This document shows, piece after piece, positions 13,263 through 18,263 of a stretch of DNA of 18,263 nt (its first letter is position 1; each line of letters begins with the position of its first letter). The DNA comes from Bacillota bacterium (GTDB lineage Bacteria > Bacillota > Sulfobacillia > RBS10-35 > JAJYVM01). The translations under genes and the position numbers were made by a program. The notes under the pieces were generated by a model. That model worked only from the letters and a program-made list of their open reading frames with translations. It had not been told where the DNA came from and did no database searches. Where the stretch lies: assembly GCA_021792015.1 (NCBI GenBank), contig JAJYVM010000018.1, positions 1 through 18,263 of the forward strand, written 5' to 3'.

Positions 13263-14846
13263 CTACTCCGCGACCACGGGACGTGTCCCCGCCGGTGGCG
13301 CGGCCGGGCGCTGCCCGCGCAGGAGCCACGCCAGGCCGAAGCCGACGGCGGCGGACACGGCGGCCCACAGCCATACGTCCTTGACGGCGTCGGTGTACGC
13401 GCGGGCGAAGATCACCCGGGCCGCCGCCTCGCCGGCAACGGCCTGCGCGCTCTGGATCACCGGCAGGTGGGTCAGCTGCGCGGCCGGGGCGCTCAGCGCC
13501 CGCACGAGGCTCGCGAAGCCCCGGTTGAACGGTGTCAACGACCAGGAGAGCTGAGCCTGCCGCGCCCCCATGCTGCCCGTGAACACCGAGGTCAGGGCGG
13601 CCAGGCCGAAGGAGGCCGCCGCGCGCTGGATGATGTTGTTGATGGCGGAGGCGCGGGCGATCTCCTCCCCGGGGATCACCGCGAGACCCGCGGTCATCGT
13701 CGGCATCATGGTGAGGCCAACACCCGTCTCGCGCAACATCATCATCAGCATGATCGTCGTGCGGGGCGTCTCCGGGTCGATGCCGCGCAGCAGCAGGGTG
13801 GCGACCGTCATCAGGGCCATGCCGATGACGGCGGGCACCCTGGCGCCGATCTTGTCATACAGCCGCCCCGCGACGGGCATGAGCATCCCCATCATGAGCG
13901 CGGCCGGCATCAGGGTGACGCCGGTGGGCATGGCGCCCACGCCCTGGACGGTCTGCATGTAGAGGGGCACGTAGTACGTGCCGGAGTAAAGGCAGGTGAC
14001 GATGACCGGGATCATGATCGAGGTGAGCGTGAACGTGCGGTTGCGGAAAACCCTGATGTCGAGCAGGGGCTCAGGCGTGTTCAGCTCGATCAGCACGAAC
14101 AGCACCAGCAGCCAGACCGCGGCGAGCGCCATCAGCACGATGGCCTCCGAGGTCCAGCCCCAGACGGCGCCCTCGTTCAGCGCGTAAAGGAGCAGGCCAA
14201 GGCCGGAGGAGGCCGTGAGAAAGCCCCAGAAGTCGAAGGAGCGGCCCCGCTGGCCCGCCAGGGGCGGCAGGACCGCGAACGCCATCAGGATCGCGACGAT
14301 GCCGATCGGCACGTTGACGTAGAAGATCAGGCGCCAGTCCACGTACTGCACCAGATAGCCGCCCAGGGTCGGGCCGATGGCGGGCGCCAGGGCGATGGTG
14401 ATGCCGAACACGCCCGCCCAGGTTCCGATGCGGTCGCGGGGCACGATGCGGTAGATCATCGCCATGGTGATGGGGCCGAGCAGCCCCCCGCCGATGGCCT
14501 GCAGCGCCCGGAAGAAGATCAGGGCGCCGATGCTCCAGGAAAGACCGGACAGCGCCGACCCGGCCGTGAAGATGATCAGCGCCACCTGGTAGATCCGGGA
14601 CATGCCGAAGCGGTCGGCCAGCCAGCCGCTGACGGGCACGCAGACCCCGGTCATCAGCAGGTAGACCGTGACCACCCAGTCGATCTGGTCGGCGCTGGCG
14701 CCGAACTGGGCCTGGAGCGTGGGGATGGCGACGTTGACGATCGTGCTGTCGAGAAAGGACATGAAGGAGCCGATGATGATGACGAGGATGGCTAGGACGA
14801 GGGCCGTGCCGCCCAGGGCGGCGTCGGATTCGCGCTGTGGGGTCAT
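13263..14846 (-). CDS. DHA2-family (EmrB/QacA-type) 14-TM MFS drug transporter
   Basis: A 527-residue proton-driven multidrug antiporter. Motif D1 appears as FLDSTIVNVAIPTLQ in TM1, motif A as GWLADRFGMSRIY after TM2, a motif-B-like FFRALQAIGGGL in TM4, and motif C as LAPAIGPTLGGYL in TM5, the antiporter signature. Then comes DWRLIFYVNVPIG, typical of EmrB. Fourteen hydrophobic segments can be counted. The C-terminal Arg/Pro tail ends 3 nt into sequence abutting the repeat array. The ATG at 14846 is first in an operon with two adaptor genes and is divergent from a MarR gene that probably represses it. Likely substrates are hydrophobic drugs or uncouplers, as for EmrAB; the specific one is unknown. 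Confidence 0.94.
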   Translation of the reverse strand: MTPQRESDAALGGTALVLAILVIIIGSFMSFLDSTIVNVAIPTLQAQFGASADQIDWVVTVYLLMTGVCVPVSGWLADRFGMSRIYQVALIIFTAGSALSGLSWSIGALIFFRALQAIGGGLLGPITMAMIYRIVPRDRIGTWAGVFGITIALAPAIGPTLGGYLVQYVDWRLIFYVNVPIGIVAILMAFAVLPPLAGQRGRSFDFWGFLTASSGLGLLLYALNEGAVWGWTSEAIVLMALAAVWLLVLFVLIELNTPEPLLDIRVFRNRTFTLTSIMIPVIVTCLYSGTYYVPLYMQTVQGVGAMPTGVTLMPAALMMGMLMPVAGRLYDKIGARVPAVIGMALMTVATLLLRGIDPETPRTTIMLMMMLRETGVGLTMMPTMTAGLAVIPGEEIARASAINNIIQRAAASFGLAALTSVFTGSMGARQAQLSWSLTPFNRGFASLVRALSAPAAQLTHLPVIQSAQAVAGEAAARVIFARAYTDAVKDVWLWAAVSAAVGFGLAWLLRGQRPAAPPAGTRPVVAE

Positions 14847-14873
14847 CTCGCCATCCCACCCCGAACACCCGGA

Positions 14874-14903
14874 ATCAGGTTTGCTTATATACGTTTACCT
14901 GAT
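14874..14903. promoter_or_regulatory. Probable MarR operator (inverted repeat)
   Basis: ATCAGGT (14874-14880) and ACCTGAT (14897-14903) are perfect inverted arms separated by 16 nt in the 68-nt region between the MarR and transporter genes. It is one of the few AT-rich stretches in the window. It overlaps the -35/-10 region of the regulator promoter and a candidate transporter promoter, so binding here could repress both. Confidence 0.55.
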
Positions 14904-14914
14904 ATACTGAAGAT
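14881..14914 (+). promoter_or_regulatory. Promoter of the MarR gene, possibly giving a leaderless mRNA
   Basis: TTGCTT (14881-14886), a 16-nt spacer and TATACT (14903-14908) resemble a vegetative promoter. The expected transcription start, about 7 nt after the -10 box, coincides with the GTG start codon at 14915. No Shine-Dalgarno precedes that codon. Confidence 0.55.
14886..14913 (-). promoter_or_regulatory. Candidate promoter of the efflux operon
   Basis: Read on the minus strand, TCTTCA (14913-14908), a 16-nt spacer and TATATA (14891-14886) could form a promoter leaving a leader of about 33 nt before the transporter ATG. The -35 match is poor; overlap with the inverted repeat supports coupled control with the regulator. 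Confidence 0.35.
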
Positions 14915-15346
14915 GTGTCAAGCGACCGTGTGGACCCGCCCGTCATCTATCTGATGCGGCAAATGGGCCGGGCGCTGTTTGTGTCGGTCCAGCGGGAGCT
15001 CGCGCGCTTTCACGTGACGCCACCCCAGATGGCGGTCCTCGTCGCCATCGACATGACCCCGGGCGTGTCGGCGGCACATCTCGCCGAGACGCACTTCATG
15101 ACACCCCAGAGCATGGGCGCCATCATCGCCGAGCTGCGTCAGGCGGGTCTGCTGACGCGCCGCCCCCACCCGCGCGGCGGGCGCGCGCTTCAGGTGGAGC
15201 TGACGGACGCCGGGCGCGAGGTGCTGGCCGCGGCCAAGGCGGCCATGGTGCGCGCGGAGAGTCAGCTGCTGGGAGGACTCGACCCGGGCGAGCAGGAGGC
15301 GCTGAAGGCGCTGCTCACCCGGTGTCTGTCGGCCATCCAGTCTTAG
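14915..15346 (+). CDS. MarR-family transcriptional regulator
   Basis: A 143-residue winged-helix repressor of the MarR family, which usually binds drugs or phenolic ligands and then releases DNA. Dimerisation helices at the ends (YLMRQMGRALFVSVQRELAR near the start; GLDPGEQEALKALLTRCL near the end) flank the DNA-binding core. That core contains VTPPQMAVLVAI, the recognition region HFMTPQSMGAIIAELRQAG and the wing RRPHPRGGRALQVELTDAG. It is divergent from the efflux operon and is probably its repressor and its own. GTG 14915 was chosen because it gives a full N-terminal helix and coincides with the expected transcript start; the GTG at 14930 is an alternative. Its TAG overlaps the SLH remnant's stop by two bases. 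Confidence 0.92.
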   Translation: MSSDRVDPPVIYLMRQMGRALFVSVQRELARFHVTPPQMAVLVAIDMTPGVSAAHLAETHFMTPQSMGAIIAELRQAGLLTRRPHPRGGRALQVELTDAGREVLAAAKAAMVRAESQLLGGLDPGEQEALKALLTRCLSAIQS

Positions 15347-15790
15347 TGCGGGATCGCGGCCAGAACCCTCGCCGCCTGCGCACGCGTCGCAACGGCCAGC
15401 GGTTGCCGCGTGCCGTCCCGCAAGCCGCCGCTCAGGCAGCCGACCGCACGGAGGTCTCGACGCCGGACAGGGCCCCGGCGCCGGTCCGCCCATCGCCGGC
15501 GAAGCGGCGTGTGGCCGTGTCCGTGAGCTTCAGGGCCGGCGCCAGCGTTCACCGCCACCTGCTCGCGCGTCAGCGTCGCATCCGGGTCGAGCGTCGTCGC
15601 CGTGACGCCGTCCACGATCCCCGCCCGCACGGCCGCTGACACGTGGCGTGCATACCAGGCCGACGCCGCCTCCGTCCGCGAAGGGGCCGAAGACCACGGG
15701 ATCCGCGGCGCGGACGCGCCGCGGCACGACATCGCCTCGGAGCCCGGAAGGTCCGGCCGGTCGGCGAGGCGTAGTGGGAGGGCATCAAGC
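15343..15790 (-). pseudogene. Decayed S-layer homology (SLH) domain protein
   Basis: Minus-strand pieces of two SLH modules lie in different frames. DPVVFGPFAD (about 15675-15705) is in one frame. Then WYARHVSAAVRAGIVDGV and LDPDATLTREQVAV are in a second, and ALKLTDTATRRF with SGVETSV in a third. Finally GGLRDGTRQPLAVATRAQ and AARVLAAIPH, ending at TAA, return to the second frame. Joined, they follow the SLH pattern FxD...W....V..A...GI..G.......P....TR.Q.A. At least three frameshifts are therefore needed (near 15675, 15555 and 15440). The protein would have anchored to cell-wall polymers at the surface. Its N-terminal part is missing, replaced by the amidohydrolase leader. Sequencing indels are an alternative explanation for the shifts. 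Confidence 0.75.
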
Positions 15791-15821
15791 GCGCGGTCAC
15801 CCCCGCGCGCGAGCGAGTCCA
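15787..15821 (-). repeat. Single dispersed copy of the GC palindromic repeat
   Basis: Read on the plus strand it is AAGCGCGCGG, TCACCC, CCGCGCGCGAGCGAGTCCA. The reverse complement of an array unit from 12974-13262 is AAGCGCGCGG, TGAT, CCGCGCGCGAGCGGGTTCA. Both 8-bp stem arms match exactly and the right flank differs at two positions; only the loop differs in length. It lies directly before the amidohydrolase ribosome site, at the ragged edge of the SLH remnant. Confidence 0.7.
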
Positions 15822-15838
15822 ATGGAGGTGGGTTCACC

Positions 15839-17068
15839 ATGGCCGAAGGGACACCCGACGTCGCGGCCCTGAAGCAGGCCGTCTGCAGCGCGGTCGACCA
15901 GATGGCGCCGCGGCTCATCGCGCTCAGCCACCGCATCCACGAGAACCCCGAGTTTCAGTACGAGGAGCACAAGGCCTCCGCCTGGCTCTGCGAGTTCCTC
16001 AACGAGGAGGGGCTCGGGGCCGAGCTCGGTGCCTGCGGCATGCCGACCGCGTTCGCGGGCGGGCGGGACGGGAAGGCGCCGGGACCGACGGTGGCCTTCA
16101 TCGCGGAGTACGACGCGCTGCGCGGGCTCGGGCACGCGTGCGGCCACAACATCCTCGGCACCAGCAACGCGGGCGCGGCGGCGGCGCTGGCGCGGGTGAT
16201 GCCGCAGTTGGCGGGGCGCATGCGCATCTATGGGACGCCGGCCGAGGAGGGCGGCGGCGGCAAGATCCCCTTCGTGCGCGAGGGCATGTTCCGCGACGTG
16301 GACGCGGCCATCAGCATGCACCCGGGCGGGGGCGCGCGGCCGAACTCGCTGGGCGGGCGGTGCCTGGCCTCGCAGAAGGTGACGTTCAAGTACCACGGCA
16401 GGCCGGCGCACGCGGCCGGCAACCCGCATGACGGGATCAACGCGCTGGATGCCTGCATCCAGACGTTCAACGGGATCAACGCGCTGCGCCAGCACCTGCG
16501 CCAGGAGGTGCGCATCCACGGCATCATCCGCCACGGCGGCACGGCGGCCAACGTGACGCCGGACTTCGCGCAGGCGGAGTTCGCCGTGCGGGCGCCGACG
16601 ACGCCGGAGTGCCGCGAGGTGTATCAGAAGGTGCTGCGCTGCGCCGAGGGCGGGGCGGCGGCGGCCGGGGCGCGGCTGGAGGTCGTCGAAGGGCCGTTCT
16701 ATGAGGAGACCAACCCCAACGGGGCGCTGGGCGGCGCGGCCATGGCCAACATGGAGGCGCTGGCGCTGCCGGTGGTGGCGCCGAGCGGGGGCGTCGCCTC
16801 GCACTCGACCGACCTCGGCAACGTGAGCCGGGTCGTGCCGACCGTATCCGTCAACATCAATATCGCGGGGAAGGGGATTCAGCCCCACCAGCACGAGTTC
16901 GCGGTGGCGGCGGCCTCGGCGGACGGCGACAGGGCCGTCGTCGCGGCGGCGAAGGTCATGGCCATGACCGCCATCGACGTGCTGACGGACCCGGCGCTGC
17001 GGCAGCGGGCCGCGGAGGAGTTCCGCGCCAGCATGGCGGCGGAGCAGGCGGCGGCCGCGGCCGGGTAG
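15839..17068 (+). CDS. M20-family amidohydrolase / dipeptidase (AbgB/PM20D2-like)
   Basis: A 409-residue zinc-dependent hydrolase of the M20 family, cleaving an amide bond in an N-acyl amino acid or dipeptide. Metal and catalytic landmarks are GLGHACGHN (96-104; H99, C101, H103), YGTPAEEGGGGK (131-142; E136/E137), SMHPGG (159-164; H161) and a late HSTDLGNVS with PHQHEFA. The dimerisation (lid) domain starts near KVTFKYHGRPAHAA. C101, H103 and the E-E pair follow the AbgB/PM20D2 branch, suggesting aminobenzoyl-glutamate or beta-alanyl-type dipeptides, but the substrate is not settled. The ATG has GGAGGTG 9 nt upstream. It stands alone, and its frame is open upstream only because of the SLH remnant's shadow. 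A strong terminator follows 71 nt after the stop. Confidence 0.93.
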   Translation: MAEGTPDVAALKQAVCSAVDQMAPRLIALSHRIHENPEFQYEEHKASAWLCEFLNEEGLGAELGACGMPTAFAGGRDGKAPGPTVAFIAEYDALRGLGHACGHNILGTSNAGAAAALARVMPQLAGRMRIYGTPAEEGGGGKIPFVREGMFRDVDAAISMHPGGGARPNSLGGRCLASQKVTFKYHGRPAHAAGNPHDGINALDACIQTFNGINALRQHLRQEVRIHGIIRHGGTAANVTPDFAQAEFAVRAPTTPECREVYQKVLRCAEGGAAAAGARLEVVEGPFYEETNPNGALGGAAMANMEALALPVVAPSGGVASHSTDLGNVSRVVPTVSVNINIAGKGIQPHQHEFAVAAASADGDRAVVAAAKVMAMTAIDVLTDPALRQRAAEEFRASMAAEQAAAAAG

Positions 17069-17139
17069 GGCGCGGGCTGGGGCCGAGAGGCCGGGCCGGC
17101 GGTTCGATCGGGGGAAGAGGCGTACTGCGCGCGTCCTGA

Positions 17140-17175
17140 CAGGGGGCGGGGACATCCCGCTCCCTGCCCTTTTCT
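17140..17175 (+). terminator. Rho-independent terminator of the amidohydrolase gene
   Basis: CAGGGGGCGGG (17140-17150) pairs with CCCGCTCCCTG (17156-17166) over 11 bp with one G-U wobble and a 5-nt loop. CCCTTTTCT follows. It is the only hairpin in the window with a real T-tract. Confidence 0.75.
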
Positions 17176-17179
17176 CCGC

Positions 17180-17220
17180 TTGCCACCCGAGCCGGGGGAC
17201 GATACGTGGATACGTGGATA
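17180..17220 (+). promoter_or_regulatory. Candidate promoter and tandem GATACGTG repeat before the YbjQ remnant
   Basis: TTGCCA (17180-17185) is followed after 17 nt by TACGTG. The octamer GATACGTG occurs twice in tandem (17201-17216) and a partial GATA follows. GGAC before and GTCC after (17197-17200, 17223-17227) bracket the element. A weak promoter or regulator site is possible; the match to consensus is poor. Confidence 0.3.
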
Positions 17221-17280
17221 GTTGTCCGCATATGGCCGCCGGGTGCGGGTCGGTCCGGCGGCACGGGACGGTGAGGACGC

Positions 17281-17653
17281 ATGGGGGTGACCACCGCGGA
17301 AAGCGTGGCCGGCCGGCGCGTCGCCCGCACCATCGGCCAGGTCTTTGGCGTGGTCGTCCACAGCAGGGGCTCGGCGGCAACCTGGCGGCCCTCTTCAAGT
17401 CGCTCGGCGGGGGCGAGATCCACCAGTACACCACACCCGCATCCTGGAGGACGCCTGCCGCCAGGCCGTCGACCGGATGGTCGGAAACGCCCACGCGATG
17501 GGCGCCGACGCCGTGGTGATGATGCCGTGGTGATGATGCCGTGGTGATGATGCCGTGGTGATGATGCGGTTCGATTCCTCGGAGCTGGGCCAGACGATGG
17601 CCGAGGTCGTCGCGTACGGCACGGCTGTGGTGCTTGCGCCGGAGTCGAGCTGA
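17281..17653 (+). pseudogene. YbjQ-family (DUF74, heavy-metal-binding) gene, frameshifted and repeat-interrupted
   Basis: The ATG at 17281 (GAGG upstream) starts GVTTAESVAGRRVARTIGQV and FGVVVHSRG, the YbjQ N-terminus. The frame then shifts to LGGNLAALFKSLGGGEIHQY (from 17370) and shifts again to RILEDACRQAVDRMVGNAHA, MGADAVVMM. A 14-bp unit present four times (about 17510-17565) brings in a stop, after which the same frame resumes RFDSSELGQTMAEVVAYGTA and ends with TGA at 17653. Together these cover the whole family length of about 105 residues. The two shifts look like single-base losses, in a GGGG run and in an ACCACACCC tract. As it stands it cannot make the protein. Sequencing error could explain the shifts but less readily the repeat expansion. 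Confidence 0.8.
17510..17565 (+). repeat. Four copies of a 14-bp tandem repeat inside the YbjQ gene
   Basis: GCCGTGGTGATGAT is repeated four times without change. One copy corresponds to the family residues A-V-V-M-M before RFD. Three extra copies add 42 nt, which preserves the overall frame but introduces TGA stops. Slippage or recombination back to one copy would remove them. Confidence 0.85.
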
Positions 17654-17657
17654 AGCG

Positions 17658-17858
17658 GTGCTGGCCATCGCGATCATGGAGATCGGGGCCGTGGTCGTGG
17701 CAGCCGCCGTCGGGTACTGGCTCTGGGACCGGCACCGGTACCGGGGGTCGGCGCGCGACACCTCAACGCTGCAGCGCACGGACGAAGTCTTCGTCGACCC
17801 GGCGACGGGACGGCGCGTGCGCGTGTACTTCGATCCGCGGACCGGCCAGCGTGCGTGA
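17658..17858 (+). CDS. Small single-pass membrane protein of unknown function
   Basis: A 66-residue protein with one N-terminal membrane helix (about 4-22, ending GYWLWDRHRYRG), so most of it probably lies in the cytoplasm. The C-terminal part reads TDEVFVDPATGRRVRVYFDP, then RTGQRA. Two DPxTG(R/Q)R motifs spaced about 13 residues apart hint at a small beta-hairpin repeat. It begins 5 nt after the YbjQ remnant and may share its transcript. GTG at 17658 gives a longer helix; ATG at 17676 is an alternative, and neither has a good Shine-Dalgarno. I do not recognise a named family. The codon pattern and coherent TM segment support it being real, at modest confidence. Confidence 0.55.
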   Translation: MLAIAIMEIGAVVVAAAVGYWLWDRHRYRGSARDTSTLQRTDEVFVDPATGRRVRVYFDPRTGQRA

Positions 17859-18036
17859 CGCACGCGCCGACCGAGCGACCCGCCCGCCCGCCGGGTGGCA
17901 CCCTTGCCGCCATCGTGACGCCCTTGCCCGCGGGATGGGCTCGCCGGTGGGGTGACATGCCCGCCCGCGCGGTTGCGCCCACGCCCGCAGCGTGACGCGC
18001 CCGCCGACCGAAGCGACGCGGTCGTCCCCCGCCGTC
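17853..18036. repeat. Degenerate GTGAC-containing direct repeats
   Basis: GTGAC occurs at 17855, 17915, 17952 and 17992, with a related GTGGC at about 17895. The segments 17853-17880 and 17990-18018 are imperfect copies (GCGTGACGC, then GCCGACCGA and GCGAC in both). CCCTTGCC also recurs at 17901 and 17921. The spacing is about 20-60 nt. The block separates two convergent genes and contains no recognisable gene of its own. Confidence 0.5.
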
Positions 18037-18263
18037 ACGGCGCCTGCGTCCGCGCCCCCGTGCTGAGAACCACGGCCGCCACGGTCGCGGCAAGCGCGGG
18101 CAGCGCTGCGGCCGCCCCCGGGACCGGTCCGCCCGCGAGCCCCCCGGCCACGGCGCCGACCACATAGGCGGCGAACACGGCCAGCTGGCGCTTTGTCGCA
18201 TACGGGAAGGCAACCCGCGGCGCCGCGCCCATGATCGACTGCACGATGCTCGCCAGCGTGCCC
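18035..18263 (-). CDS. C-terminal end of a membrane protein, resembling DUF1275 (YoaK-like)
   Basis: The last 75 residues of a protein that runs off the right edge. The start of the visible part (TLASIVQSIMG) and the following RQLAVFAAYVVGAVAGGLAG, then AAALPALAATVAAVVL, give two C-terminal membrane helices. The arrangement resembles the end of DUF1275/YoaK membrane proteins, where a T(G)xL motif is followed by a charged loop and a GxxxGAxxG helix. A GTG at 18244 is in frame but is probably internal, because the frame is open and hydrophobic to the edge. The family call is tentative; the membrane character is clear. It is convergent with the small membrane protein gene. Confidence 0.55.
   Translation of the reverse strand, partial: GTLASIVQSIMGAAPRVAFPYATKRQLAVFAAYVVGAVAGGLAGGPVPGAAAALPALAATVAAVVLSTGARTQAP

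Noticed and set aside
13467..14795. A 442-residue plus-strand open frame
   Set aside because: It is antisense to the MFS transporter and reads as Asp/His/Gly/Arg-rich nonsense typical of shadow frames in GC-rich DNA.
15797..17863. A 688-residue minus-strand open frame
   Set aside because: It is antisense to the amidohydrolase and the YbjQ remnant, with no recognisable motif.
1..18263. tRNA, rRNA, riboswitch or mobile-element genes
   Set aside because: No cloverleaf, conserved rRNA segment, transposase, integrase or known riboswitch core could be recognised by eye on either strand.

Overview
This window is very GC-rich bacterial DNA. It carries a LytR-CpsA-Psr cell-wall protein, a decayed S-layer homology (SLH) gene, purine-rich Shine-Dalgarno sequences and membrane-fusion adaptors with reduced hairpins. 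Together these suggest a monoderm, probably a high-GC Bacillota lineage of the Symbiobacterium/Thermaerobacter/Sulfobacillus kind. That placement is inference, because no rRNA or marker gene is present.

Layout. 1-3150 (minus strand): an LCP protein cut by the window edge, a SpoU-type RNA 2'-O-methyltransferase, an FAD/NAD(P)H oxidoreductase and a sulfite-oxidase-fold molybdoenzyme; the last two are very likely a redox pair. 3375-4666 (minus): a patatin-like lipase followed after 5 nt by a 127-residue protein that looks like the two ends of an alpha-glucan phosphorylase without its catalytic core. 4820-7541 (plus): a tight adaptor / ABC-2 permease / ATPase exporter operon. 7525-8106 (minus): a flavin reductase that overlaps the ATPase gene tail to tail. 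8107-8712: a degenerate stretch with a stranded piece of an MFS transporter, which has fused to the 3' end of a winged-helix gene (8500-9684, minus). 9868-10344 (plus): a Dps-type ferritin.

10404-15346 is a complete drug-efflux locus. A MarR regulator (plus) is divergent from a minus-strand operon of a 14-TM DHA2 transporter, an EmrA-like adaptor and an unusual 600-residue protein made of two adaptor modules in tandem. The 68-nt divergent region holds AT-rich promoters, an inverted repeat that looks like the MarR operator, and a regulator start that may be leaderless. An array of eight 36-37 bp GC-rich palindromic repeats fills the gap between transporter and first adaptor. Related copies occur at 15787-15821, before the amidohydrolase, and more weakly at 4771-4794, before the ABC exporter operon, so this looks like a dispersed extragenic palindrome family.

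15343-18263: an SLH-domain pseudogene with several frameshifts, an intact M20 amidohydrolase with a good terminator, a YbjQ-family pseudogene interrupted by four copies of a 14-bp repeat, a small one-TM protein, a degenerate GTGAC-rich spacer, and the end of a membrane protein resembling DUF1275/YoaK.

No tRNA, rRNA, CRISPR array, insertion sequence or prophage gene was recognised. The most unusual items are the dispersed palindromes, the tandem double adaptor, the core-less phosphorylase-like protein and the repeat-interrupted YbjQ gene.
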